A DNA stretch of 64,000 nucleotides from positions 11,381,175-11,445,174 of the forward strand of contig JBANSL010000018.1 in NCBI GenBank assembly GCA_037127255.1, given 5' to 3'. The notes beneath the pieces are model-generated. The model ran no database searches. It had not been told where the DNA came from and was given only the letters and a program-made list of their open reading frames with translations. Every line of letters starts with the position of its first letter. Position 1 is the first letter of the stretch. Positions 46,636 to 58,500 of this stretch are shown here, piece by piece. The position numbers and the translations under genes are program-made. Source of the DNA: Persicaria tinctoria (lineage: Eukaryota; Streptophyta; Magnoliopsida; Caryophyllales; Polygonaceae).

Positions 46636-47060
46636 GGGGCCGATTAGTTTAGTGTAAACGCATCACACAGATAAGAGTAATTAATAATTATCCCATCCAG
46701 TTATAAATATTACCTCATATTTAGAGCTCGTTTGGTTGAAATTTTAGAAAGGTAAAGGGAAAGGAAACGAATGTAGCTCAATTATAGTTTAAGATATATT
46801 GTTAAAAAATTTAATCATTATTCTCTTCTCCTAACTTTTTATACAAAATTGGTTTTATTACTTCTTATTTCAATTACTAATCATTACCCCTCTCATCTTA
46901 TTTTTTACCTAAGAAATAACATTGAGATATATTTTTTTTCTCCTCCTCAAATCATACCAATAAATTTGTTAGGCCTAACAGTTAACTAATTAAGTTAGCA
47001 ACCTCGATACTTCATCGCATGGTGTATACGCATTTTAGCAGCTGTTAAAATTAAATTATA
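46636..47060. other. AT-rich DNA between MITE and copia element
   Basis: No coding potential. TTAGAGCTCGTTTGGTTG near 46720 resembles a MITE end, but I find no partner. Confidence 0.4.
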
Positions 47061-47065
47061 TTTTT

Positions 47066-47070
47066 TGTTA

Positions 47071-47103
<33 letters not shown>

Positions 47104-47274
47104 GTGGATGTACAAAATATACACTTTACTTAGATAGAACTTTGTCTATAGATAGATTTACTATTACTTGGAGCCTAAGGAGTTTATCGCTATATATTGT
47201 ACCGGTGGTGACACCAAGAGAATTCAATTGAATACAATCTCATATTCTCCCCTCTTTTGCCCTAAATTATAATA
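47066..47274 (+). repeat. 5' LTR of the second copia-type element
   Basis: 209 bp, TGTTATATT to TTATAATA, with an ATT run of about ten units near 47072-47102. It ends TA rather than CA. Confidence 0.85.
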
Positions 47275-47329
47275 CGTTATCAGCACGATAGTTTCTCAAA
47301 ACTAAAACCCTACTTATCGCCTCTTCAAT

Positions 47330-47900
47330 TTCCTTGCTCCAAGCAACGCCGGAGCGCCGTCACCCACGCACCGATGCCATTGCCACAACAAACCAGATCT
47401 AGCCGTCGGAAACAGTGGAGCCCCTCCGGATCTCCACCCCTCCCCCTAAATCGAAGCCCAGCAACGACGACAAGGTCCACCAGGCCAAAAGCCCGGATCT
47501 TGCGGTCTCCGTTCGGATCCTCAAGCGAGGCGAAGAGTTGACTCCGAAGGAGCCAACGAAGCCCTCATCCGCCGAGACCACTCCTGTGAAGGAGCGCAAA
47601 GACGAAGAGAGAAGCCTCTGTAGACCGTTCTAACAGCGATCCGGTTGTTTTGTCGACCTACAGCACGAGCCCGAACCCCTGCCCGGTTCCGAATCCCTTT
47701 ACTGCCCGGTTCGGCTTTTGCCACATCGTCAACGTCAAAGTGAGTACGAGGCCGATTCAGCAGCCGCGTTGAATGGAGCACGCTACGCTCGCCGCTCGTG
47801 ATCACGGTCGTTGGAGGTAGAAAGCGCCAGTCGCTGGTGGTCACAGACGACCACTTGAGGCCGGCGGCGAGTCCCGTCGTCGCTCTCTGAAAATCAATCG
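47330..47900 (+). other. GC-rich, possibly captured host-gene fragment in the element leader
   Basis: The stretch is clearly GC-richer than the rest of the element. A 72-codon frame from 47415 reads MEPLRISTPPPKSKPSN and then SVRILKRGEELTPKE. The ILKRGEEL word followed by Pro/Thr/Lys-rich sequence resembles short proline-rich plant nuclear proteins, but I cannot name the family securely. Just downstream, DPVVLSTYSTSPNPCPVP may continue it after a frame change. It is not gag. Gene capture by a non-autonomous LTR element is an inference. Confidence 0.4.
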
Positions 47901-48139
47901 AAGGAGACGGGAGTTTATTTGCAATTTTGGATTAATTGTAAAAACCAGCCCTGGACTTATCAAAAATTGCGGAATGGCTTGTGCTTTTCTAATAATTATA
48001 GAAAAGGCCCAAACTTCCAGGGTTACAAGTTTTGTCCCTAGTGAAGGTTCCGGTGGGTGGAAAATCTCTTCCCAAAAGCGACGAGATTTAGCAAGTAAAG
48101 TAGATGAATACATCTTCTGAAGAGGATATATACATAAAT

Positions 48140-49850
48140 TATATCAATCCCCGAAGTGCGCTGTCGTGGAGGTAGGTAGAGGTAAGTGCAATTTGATTTT
48201 TCTAATTTATTATTTTGTTTATAAATAATTTAATTGGTATCTCGAAGTAGAAAATATTAAATCCCTCGAAGTGGATGAAAGTAAAAGAAATTGATATTAT
48301 GAATCACTTTGATGTGATGGATAAATTTCATCCTCGTAGTGATAAAACAATAAGTATCATCCATGTAGCGATAAGTAATAATTATTGTTTTGTTTTGTTT
48401 TATTTGTATATTATATTTTTATCGTCATCTCCTGGAGTAGATGAAAAGTCATATCTCTCAAAGTAGATAATGAATAAAGATAGATTATCGCCAATTGGAA
48501 AGATAATCAAAATAAGGCATTATGATAATATTGTAAATCTGTTTTGGAGTGTAATTATGTACACGTTGCTCTTATAAGAGGTAAGTTGACTTTCCGTGCT
48601 TGATTAATTGAGAATTTGAGAAGGTTTAAGGCCTTATACATAAGGATGAATAGAATTATGTTATATGATATATATTTTAAATAAATCATGATTATAATTT
48701 ATTAATATTTTGATTTGGTGATGGATGGTGTCATGTGAGTGGTTTGTGCACGGATCCACGTACACTAGGATATCATGGTAAAAGAAGGCGAATCCTAGAA
48801 GATTGAACTCTACTTGGTAGTGAGTCTATATGGGTTAGGCTCTACTTTAAGGCTCATGATGGATCTGGGCTGATTTTTCAATATTGGTATATGCGATAGA
48901 GCTTGCGGTCAAGTAAGCCTAAACATCATATTTTTGAATTATGATTTTTGTGCCTCTTGATCATGAATGATTATATATGTGTGTTATGAGTTCATCTCGT
49001 ACATTAAATATGGATTACCATTTAGTTGCTAATTGCAATATGACGTTATTGATTGCACATGTAGATTTTATATCCTAAATCATCCCATAGTGCTAATATA
49101 CTTTGATAGTATATAAGATTTTAGAGCATTGATAAATTATGTGCGATTTGGGGTTGACGATGCATATATGATATAGATATGGTTATTGGATAAATTGACC
49201 ATATATTGGTCGGATACATGATAAATGATATCTATATGAATTAATACATTGATAAGTTGATGAATAAATAACGTTACCATGCATCAATTTAATATTAGCT
49301 AGCCTCATCTTTGTAGTGATGAGCTAAGATGATATTCTTGATTTCATCTTGTACTTGTAACTATTTGTTTCATATATGATTTGTTTCATATAAGGTGAAA
49401 TATAAACTCCTGAAATGGTTAAACTTGTTTGTTTCCTGGTCACCAGAAGTTGACGTTATTTATGTATCATGAAGTTGATTTGTATTATATCCCCCAAAAT
49501 AATTGCAATCAAATAAGAAAAGGCATTTTCTCTCATAGATGACGATGAAATTATTGAAATTGAAATTTGAGATAGTTATTGAACCTATAGTATTTGTGAA
49601 TGAGAGTGTTTATTGAAACAAGTGATAAATATCTGAATTGATATCCACCTGAAGTGGCTGAATAAATTTTAATTATGTGTAGTGCATTTATTTTAATTTA
49701 CTGAGATCGCTTTTTTATTATTTACCACAAAACTAAGTGTTTCCAGAAGAAACAACTTGTTAAGAGTTGGTATGTCATAAACATATGTGGTTTTATATTA
49801 TATATATTATTTGTGTTAATAAAAGTTATCTCTTGAAGTAGATAAACTTA
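48140..49850 (+). repeat. Dispersed short motif CTCxxGAAGTxGATxA in the element interior
   Basis: About ten related words occur at irregular spacing, for example CTCGAAGTAGAAAA (48241), CCTCGAAGTGGATGAAA (48263), CTCCTGGAGTAGATGAAA (48429), CTCAAAGTAGATAATG (48457), ACCTGAAGTGGCTGAAT (49648) and CTCTTGAAGTAGATAAAC (49830). No frame is open across them. Confidence 0.6.
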
Positions 49851-51543
49851 TCTCTACATTTGAAAGATTATCAACGAAAGAGCCTAGATGATCCAGCACC
49901 TTTGATTCTGCAAACTTCGTCGTATTTTGGTTTGTATAATTTGGCTATTTGAAGCTACATGGAATCTATGTTTTATTTATGTATTTAATTTGATTTGCAT
50001 TTTATGTATATGTATTGGAAATGTTTCTTGAAGAAACCATTATGGGTAGATGATGCCAATTTTATTCAACTAATGATGATTTGGGAGAAGAGTTTGAAGC
50101 AAATCCTTGTTAAATTGTGTGAAATCGATAAATTTATTCTTGAGAGCCCGAAGACTCTTTATTTTTGGATCTTGTTCTTAATCTACTTGGGTATGGTAGA
50201 ACTCAAATAAATAGCTAGCTAAATGACCTATGGTTCATAACAACCTCTTTCATTGCCAGATGCAATATATATTGTTACCTCTAGCAGAGGACATAAAGAG
50301 GATACGGTGCGCGCGACCGTTGTTAGGACACTGGTCATAATTTTGAGAATGATTATAGATAATCATGTATGAGTCGACTCCCACATCAAGGAGAATGTGG
50401 AAGAACAAGTCAAAGTTAATGGTTTGCCTAATTTGGATTTGTAATCTCCCAAAATATGAATGGATCATCGTATGAAAATGTTGGAATGGCTAATGAGTAT
50501 ATGTATAAAGTCTATACTTGACATAATTAAACCTTATACATAGCTCCAAAAGAGCATCAAAATTAGTCCTCGAAGGCCTATTGATATAATCAAGCAATAA
50601 ACTCATATGAGAAAAAGGCTCTAGAAGAGCGTCAAAACACTCTAAGTGAAGGAGTGATGATAGATAAATTGGGATCATAAAAGTCAATGGAGAACTAATA
50701 ATTGCCAGAAGCAGTGGTTTTTCCCCTAGCCGAGGATGTCAAAAGAGGGATCCAACATAATAAATAGATTACCCATGTTGGCAATATGGATGTGATATGG
50801 AAATGTTATCAATGAAATTGATATGTTGAGCATTGAGAAGCTGGCGATTAAATCGACCAAGTGAAGTCGTTACTTATGAGATTATCATTTAGGATATTAC
50901 TAACGCATGGAATGACCCAGTAGAGTCATCAATAATAGTTAATAAGCAGACATGAATATCAAGAGCTTGATTCGATTTTGGTCAACAATAGAAGAAATTC
51001 TCTTTCTTGTAATTTATCTCCAGTAGAGAGTTTGATATTTACATGTTCAGTATAGACACCAAAATCTCCCAAGATTACACTAAGTTGTTGTAAAGCAAGA
51101 AAGATGATGTATAAGGAGATCAAGAAGTAATATGTTGCATGGAAGAGAAGTGAACCGAAAGTTCAATGAACTATATAGCAAACAGGCTAGTAAAGGCATT
51201 AGTAAATGCAAAAGATAGCATGATTCAAATCGAAGTTCTAGTAGTAACTTCAAACAATGGTGATATGTCCACTAGTATAAAGCTCCTGAAGAGATTTCAT
51301 TAACATTGACAGTGTTAGAATTGATTATGAGTTGTCTTGAAATGACCAGATCATTGATTATCGTTGATGACACATATCTAAGTTTGCACTTGAAGTGCTT
51401 GATAAGAATAATTAGAGCTTACAAAACGCTAAGAGCGTAATGCGATTGGTTTATTGAACAATTCATTAGATTGTGAAAGGATATTAGGTCTAGGAGTACC
51501 ATATCTTTATAAAACTGATGATTTATATGTTAAATTGAGGAGG

Positions 51544-52550
51544 AGAAAAGTTGTACTCTTTTCCTTAACTTTGGTTTTTGTCCCATTTGGGTTTTTCCAA
51601 AGAAAGGTTTTTAACGAGGCAACTCCCCTCACAAGGATACATGGTATATCCCAAATTTTAGAAAGAAATAATTCATGCAAAGATGGATTATTTAAGCATG
51701 AAGTTTTTGGACCTGTAGCTCCAACATTGAAAAGTGTAGTATCAATTGGTTTTAAGTGGGTGTTTGTACAAAGGAAAATATAAAGCCAAATTGATTGGAC
51801 AAAGACCTATTAAAGGTTACATTAGAATGTATTCACCAGAAGTGAATATAATTTTGGCTCCAAATGTAAATGACGAACGTTGTAAGTGCATACCCATATA
51901 AATGGAAAGGATCGATTGAAAATGCCTGAAGCATTATTATCAAAGTCCTGTCATGTACAGTTGATTAAAGAGTCTTATTAGAGTACCTTAATTACCTATA
52001 ATTGTGAAAGTGGTGACATTTTATTACGTCCCGAAGTACCATACAAAGTTGTACTCTTTTCCTTAATCTTGGTTTTTATCCCACTGGGTTTTTCCAAGGT
52101 AAGGTTTTTAACGAGGCAGCTTAAGCACCATTTAATGCATCAGATCTCCCAGGTCAACAATGAAAAGCACACTAGGTCCTGAAGTACCTTCTGCTTGTGC
52201 ATCCAAAGCAGCTCAACACCAATCCATGGAAGTCAGGCGCGTCAAAGTCAATCACGAAGGCATTCCAGCTTATACACATCAAAGACAATGTTGAGATTCG
52301 ACCATAATCTCATGAAGACGGCGACATTAAGGAGAATGAGAAGACTTCGAGAAGGATGTTGAATTCAGGGGGAGCATACACGCACTGCACTCTTTTTTCC
52401 TTCGATTAGGTTTTGTCCCACTGGGTTTTCCTGACAAGGTTTTTAACGAGGCAGTACAACAAGAGCGTACGTGGAAGGCTGCACTCTTTTTCCCTAAGCT
52501 ATGGTTTTGTCCCATTGGGCTTTCCTAGCTAGGTTTTTAACGAGGCAGCT
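51544..52550 (+). repeat. Four copies of the copia 3' motif
   Basis: The TACTCTTTTCCTT/CACTCTTTTTCCCT, GGTTTTTGTCCCA, GGGTTTTTCC and GGTTTTTAACGAGGC unit occurs from about 51554, 52049, 52386 and 52485. The element at 7210 has two copies in the equivalent position. Between copies 1 and 2 (about 51700-51780) is a relic, VFGPVAPTLKS and FKWVFVQRK, matching the segment just before the RT domain in the other element. Confidence 0.8.
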
Positions 52551-52582
52551 GGAGGAACAAAGAATGTACATCCAAGGGGGAG

Positions 52583-52776
52583 TGTTATAATATTATTATT
52601 ATTATGTGGATGTACAAAATATACACTTTACTTAGATAGAACTTTGTCTATAGATAGATTTACTATTACTTGGAGACTAAGGAGTTTATCGCTATATATT
52701 GTACCGGTGGTGACACCAAGAGAATTCAATTGAATACAATCTCATATTCTCCCCTCTTTTGCCCTAAATTATAATA
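52583..52776 (+). repeat. 3' LTR of the second copia-type element
   Basis: 194 bp, following CCAAGGGGGAG. The ATT run is shorter than in the 5' copy, which accounts for most of the length difference. Confidence 0.85.
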
Positions 52777-52781
52777 TTTTT

Positions 52782-53734
52782 ATAATTATCCCAAAGTTAG
52801 GATTTTATTTATCGAAATTAAAAATCCATCAATTTTTACAACGGACATAATTAAAGATCTTCGGCCTTTTCATTGTTGTTCCTTTATTTTTACTCTTCTG
52901 GGCTGCGATGTGCCGACAACTTGGCGTTGATGAGACGATGGAACATGAAAGTTCGATGATTTTGGTTTCAATCACATTTATTAGATTCGATATTATAACG
53001 ACTACTAATATCGAATATCGATGAACTGAACATGTACACATTAATTTCTACGGAGTGTACAATTTGTCAAAACTTAATTAATTAAGTAGGGCAAGTCTTG
53101 GGTCAAGATCACCTTTAATTTAATAATAATAATACAGTACGGAGTAATAATAATGGAAAGTTAATTAAAAAATAGGGATAAATAGAATAATTAGGTGAAT
53201 ATATCTTTTTCAGCTTTTTTTAAGAGTAATTATACTTATGGAGTTTTTTTTTTTTTTTGCTAATTGTACTTTTTTTTTATTAATGACTGATTTGTCTATT
53301 GAAAAAAATTAAGAAAATATCTTCCTTAAATCCCGATCCCAAATTGATTAAAGTGAATCGCTCAATACACCAGCTTCTTCCCATCCATCAATTTATTCTG
53401 AAGCTTCTGCTACTCCTGCTAGTAGTTATACAGTAATAATTAGGGTTTCTTGTAGGATAAATTAGTTCTCAAGACTGTTGTTTCAACCTTCTCTCTCCCT
53501 TATCCAAATCTGATATCTCATCCACATTTCCCTCCATAGCTACCAGATCTCCTTCTCATCTCGTTTAGTTGCTCTCCCCGCTCTCCAGTTCAGTTCTCGT
53601 TCTTGATCTCTCGCTCACCCTCTTCATTGTTGAACCGAAGCCACTTTAACCATCGGCAAATGCCATGGCGAACACCCATCGCCTCCTTGTACGTTGTCAG
53701 CATCATCGCCCACACACTGGGACAAAGGGAAGAA
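52782..53734. other. Intergenic DNA; 53370-53700 looks like a gene 5' region
   Basis: 53420-53660 is CT-rich like a plant 5' UTR and is followed by a frame at about 53661 (MPWRTPIASLYVVSIIAHT). I do not recognise the product; SINE sequence begins about 70 bases later, and no downstream exon is found before the Mutator-like element. It may be a truncated gene start. Confidence 0.35.
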
Positions 53735-53773
53735 CTATTCCGGAATGGCTCACCGGAAATGACTTGTGGGTAG

Positions 53774-54595
53774 TAGTGGTGGCCACGGGTTACGGGTCAA
53801 TGACCCGGCGGGTCATTGACCCGATGGGTTCGGGTCAACAGGTCAATGGGTGGGCGCGGGTTGCGGGTCAGGGGTTTTGAACCCGATGACCCGGTGGGTC
53901 AACCCGCCATCCCAATTTTTTTTTTTGAAAAAAATATTTTTTTTATATTTATAATAATTATTATGTATATTATTCTTAGAATAATTCATAATATATAAAC
54001 ATAAACTAGTTTGCAATGTGCAATGTGGGTCAAAAGCACTATCACCCTTCCCTTTTTATAGGTTTTGAAGACTTCCCATATTCTCTCAACTTTCAATGTG
54101 GGACAAGACTACTCTTGTCCCACATTGAAAGTTGAGAGTTAGAATGAGAAGGGATGGAGGTATATATATGTGTACCCCATCCTCCCTTAACCCTCACTCT
54201 TCACTTTAATCTTTATTTCTTCTATTGATATATTGAAATGAAGTAAAGTTTGAGAAGTTTTATATCCCTACATTTATATTGTAGTGGATGAAGGAAGTTT
54301 TATAGAGATATAAAATTTCTCATGTTTTTTTCCACTTTATATTAAAATGAAATGGATATAAAAAGTGATATGTAGAAAAAGTCTTTACATATCATTTTTT
54401 TTAAAATTTTTATTAGTAAAAAATATTATAAAAAAATAATTTTTTTTTAATTTGGGAATACGTCGGGTCAACGGGTCGACCCGAACCCGCCAACCCGTGG
54501 AATTCCCGGGTTAGGGTTCGGGTCGCCCTTCCCCGACCCTTGACCTGACGGGTCGAACCTGTCGACCCGCCGGGTCCGACCCGTGGCCACGCCTA
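53774..54595. mobile_element. hAT-type MITE with perfect 8-bp target duplication
   Basis: GTGGGTAG lies on both sides (53766-53773 and 54596-54603). Ends are TAGTGGTGGCCACGGGT and, on the other strand, TAGGCGTGGCCACGGGT. The subterminal regions are packed with GGGTCA/TGACCC words, and the core is AT-rich with an internal perfect hairpin. 822 bp, no transposase. The exact duplication implies recent insertion. Confidence 0.92.
54083..54138. repeat. Perfect 25-bp hairpin inside the hAT MITE
   Basis: Arms 54083-54107 and 54114-54138 are exact reverse complements (CTCTCAACTTTCAATG and continuing) around a 6-base loop ACTACT. Confidence 0.95.
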
Positions 54596-54884
54596 GTGGG
54601 TAGTACCCATAGGTCCCCGGTTCGAACCCTGGAATGACCGCTCTTTATTTACCAATACAAGGGACAGGAGGAAGAGCAAAGACCTTGGAGTCCATACCCC
54701 CCTTTCTAGATGCGAGCCAGCCTCGACGACAACCGTCGTGAGCCATCCATGTAGGTGCTTACTGCTGACTGCAATCGCACGAGCGTACATTTATTCATCA
54801 AATATGAGGACAATGGAGTCTTTTGACCTTTGATATTTGGCTTGATTTTGATGAATTAGAGTTTTGATTTGTTGAATATTGAAA

Positions 54885-54962
54885 CGGAAACGATATCTCC
54901 ACCGCTAATTTTTACTATTTCCACCGCTAATCACCACATAGATATGCGGTGAGTTAATGACG
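54885..54962 (+). repeat. Left terminal inverted repeat of the MULE
   Basis: It contains ACGATATCTCCACCGC, TAATTTTTACTATTT, CACCGCTAATCACCAC and ATGCGGTGAGTTAAT. It aligns with the reverse complement of about 61834-61911 with scattered substitutions over about 75 bases. Confidence 0.88.
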
Positions 54963-55262
54963 GTCAACGAACTACCGCATGTATATGCGGTAGTTCACCG
55001 CATGTATATGCGGTACTACCCACCGTATAGAGACATATCGCATCTTCATGCGGTGAGCACCCCCGTTCCGTTTCAACCTCACCGCAGACCCATGCGGTGG
55101 GTATCGGATAACCCGATTTGCGCGTAACTATTTGGAGCCGTTCCGTTTCAACCTCACCGCAGACCCATGCGGTGGGTATCGGATAACCCGATTTGCGCGT
55201 AACTATTTGGAGGAGCTGAGTGGACCGATAGGAACCTATACACACCGCTTGGGTATGCGGTA
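54940..55262. repeat. Left cluster of ACCGCAT-N4-ATGCGGT palindromes, with a 75-bp duplication
   Basis: About seven copies, including ACCGCATGTATATGCGGT at 54974 and 54997, TCGCATCTTCATGCGGT, ACCGCAGACCCATGCGGT twice, and ACCGCTTGGGTATGCGGT. 55063-55137 and 55138-55212 are an exact 75-bp tandem duplication carrying one palindrome each. Confidence 0.9.
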
Positions 55263-55522
55263 TTCGCCGACACTACGAATTTATCGTATAATCCATGGAC
55301 ATCTGCAATGGTATATCCTACTACAGTGGAATTAACTTGTAATAAACGACGTGATCTGAAAAAACTCATATGTTGAATTGAAAAGAAAGATGATTAAAAC
55401 GAAAGTGCGATAAATATAAGCGATGACGAAAATATGGAGTTCGGTTGTGAAATGGAATAGAGAAAGATACAACCCAATTGAACATATGAAGTTCGAAAAA
55501 TGACATCAGAAAGTGGGAAATG

Positions 55523-58500
55523 CTAATACGGTAGGGGACAGCCACCATCACGACGGCGGTAAGCTCTATATCGTGCAATCCTCGCTGCAAACTGCTCGTC
55601 CCAACCGTCGACAGTGCGATCGTGATGCCGTGTCCATGTGACGTAGACTGGAGGAAGAGGTGAACCAGGCAACAACCAAATCTGTGAATACAAGGTTAAT
55701 ATTGATGTCAGAAAAGAGAAACAAAACAGTAACAAATTAATGAATATGAAATACGAAACGTACCGGAATGAAATGGTACGTTGTTGTTGCCGACTAAAGC
55801 TATTCCATCTAGCTCCTCATAGGCCGGTACTGACGGGCCACCGGTGGCGTACAGAGGTAGGCACAACATAGGCATCATCTGTGACAAAATCACCAAAGGA
55901 CGCTGGTGAAGCGAGGCAAACACCTCGCCCATGATCGGAATCTCCATCCAATACGTAGCATCATGACACGTACCGAAATAGTTGACCCTCATGATGAGCT
56001 CATCTAAGGCCGGATAGTAATGGTACCGATCTGAATGCACCTGCAACTCAACGGCCAGCTCTCGTCGAACTCGAAGCCATGCGTCTTGTCCCAAGTTCAG
56101 AAGACAAGCTAAAGACCTATACCCACAGTGACCATCACCTGCAACATTTGTGACGGCTCATACGAAAGTAATCATGAATTCGTCGATGTTGCCAGTGCCC
56201 CAATTGAATTCTACTCGAGGTAGATTCTGTGGTGGAAGCGTCGTAGGTGCTGGTGTTGGAATGTCACCTACAATCTCCGGAGCTAGCTCCGACGCTGATC
56301 GACCTCGTCCACGTCCCCTTCCACGACCCCATCCCCGTCCTCTACCTACTCCTCGGCCCCTAGGAGGGTCGTCGATGGCAATGTCATTGGACCCAGTGGC
56401 CTCCTCAGTACCTTCTACGTCATCTGTTTCGTTTGATGCCGGTTGACCCCGACCTCGGCCTCGCCCTCGTGCGGATCCAGTGGTCGCCTGTCTATCTGCC
56501 CGACGTTGAGCCCGAGCACGCTCACGTTCCCAAGGTAGAGGGTTCGTCTGACAGGGGTGGCGAGTCCTCGGTCTCCCGGGCGGTCTACGGTCCTCCGGGT
56601 CAGGGGTGGTCAACGGTGTATGGGAGGGACGATCCCCGTCGTTGAATGCCGACGCGATTCTCCAACGAGTATCCTCGTCCATAGCTCCGCTCTGGAACAA
56701 ACTGATCATGCGCGACATGTCCACATCAGCTCTGCTGAGGGGAGTGTTATCCTGGACGTTGTCAACATGAGGCCTCTTGAAATCCAATTGCTTCCAAAAA
56801 ATGTGTATCTGGGATGGTCTGATGGATATCTGCGTGTCTCGACAAGCTTGCATGTCATGTGTGCATGGAAGACCGTAAACGTCCCTCCAGTATGCATCTT
56901 TGCATGGTTTCGAAGGTGGCTCGGCTTCCATCTTTGTGTAGATTTCGAACAACAGGTTGAAACATTCCTTCGACACAATATTCCGAATTCGATCGAAAAT
57001 CCATAGGTCGTGGGAGTCTGTAGGCCAGGTGTTGTTCGCTCTCCCCAATGTATTCTTCACCTCTCATATTTGATCCGCCATCATCAGATCGATTGTGTTT
57101 ATCACGTGAGTGAAATCACCGACTGCAGAGTTTAAGGTCTTTTTCAACACAGAATGAGCAGCCTCAACCCTAAAAGATAAGTGAGACTCGCAGGTGAAGA
57201 TCGTTATATGTAAACAAATTACGTGTATAATGAATTTTATAATGAAAACGTAGACGCACCTGTTCATCGTGGTCGTACCAAAATGCTGGATTGCGTCTGT
57301 CCATGCACGAACTATCTGCTCCGAGTAATCTCGTAACCACGTCGCCTCCAAATACGGCATAAGCCCTTCGATATGCCCCCACTCTGCATGCATACCCCTC
57401 CTTCTAGCGGCGAAAGTTTCAACCGATCTGGATTGGAACAGGCCAACACATGCGTTCTTGAAACGCCTAGCAACATCAAGATTCTTTGACTTCTGGAAAG
57501 CAGCTTCTTCGCATCGTCGGAGGACGTGCACTGTGCACAACATATGCCTGACATTGGGAAGAACTTCTCGTAGCGCCGCAATCAACCCCAACTCTCGATC
57601 AGTGACAACAACGTTAGGAAGATTACCTCGCATGAGGTAAACGAGCTGCCCCAACGCCCAAATGTACGTATCTGTGTTCTCGTGCGACATGAAGCAGAAC
57701 CCGATGACGAAGTTCTTGTTTGTGCAAGTAAATCCAACGAACTCACACAAAGGGATCTCGTACCTGCACAATGAAATATTTGAGTTCGCATGCCCTGGTG
57801 GGAATGGGTAAAAGAATAAGTGTATATAGAAACTTACGCATTCGTCCGGTATGTACTATCGACGAGGACGACGTATGGAAACATGGCTAGAAGATGGCGA
57901 GCGTCTGTATGGGTGATGAATAGATCTTGAAGCCTGTTGGGATCGTCAGGGGATCTCCTCGTACAATAGTAGTAACCCTTATCCCGCAAAATGCGGAGTG
58001 CTTCCTGGGAGACTTTTCGATCTCCTCTCGCTTCAGCTTTAAACTTTGCTCTCGCATTGTACACTTGGTGCCGCGATGTGAAGTTCAACTTCTGTCGTGC
58101 GTCAGCTGTCATCTTCAATGTAGCTAAAATCGGTTTTGGTAGGGTACCAGCGACGGTAAGGGCCAACGTAGTGTCTCTTTCATCTGTATCCATCCGTCCG
58201 ACGTACGGGTGACCGTCCAATGCACCGGGGAGTAGATGGTTGTGCTTGCCATGAATAACGTCCAGGCCCCATTCGCCCCGTTTGAACTCCATGCCAGACA
58301 ATGCAAACGGACACCCCTCTATCTTCGAAACAGCTCTGCGCGTGTTCCCGCTTGCATCATCTCCGGCTACTCGCGGTCTCTTACGGGGAGTGTACTGGCC
58401 GTACTTCTCACATGCGAGCAATAGACTCCCACGCCTTGTAGGAGTGCTCCCCCAAGAACGCTTGATTGTCAAAACCATATTAAGCTTTAATGCTGTGCCA

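Larger units (their letters stand above)
47066..52776 (+). mobile_element. Second copia-type LTR element, non-autonomous, with near-identical LTRs
   Basis: LTRs are 47066-47274 and 52583-52776. Outside an ATT microsatellite they differ at very few positions (for example GGAGCCTAAGG versus GGAGACTAAGG). TTTTT lies on both outer sides (47061-47065, 52777-52781), a weak but consistent 5-bp duplication. The primer-binding site CGTTATCAGCACGA and polypurine tract CCAAGGGGGAG match the element at 7210. The 5.3-kb interior has no long open frame, only a short relic near the RT start at about 51700-51780. Young LTRs around a dead interior suggest mobilisation by proteins supplied in trans. Confidence 0.85.
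53735..54800 (+). repeat. tRNA-derived SINE, copy 2, split by a MITE
   Basis: Left part 53735-53773 contains GGCTCACCGGAAATGACTT. The right part from 54596 contains CCCCGGTTCGAACCCTGG (B box) and ATGACCGCTCTTTATTTAC. Together they match the SINE at 1985-2117. The 3' limit is uncertain; 54800-54875 shows nothing further. Confidence 0.6.

Noticed and set aside
53816..54590. GGGTCA/TGACCC words considered as a nuclear-receptor-like or telomere-like array
   Set aside because: They are the subterminal regions of a MITE bounded by an exact target duplication.
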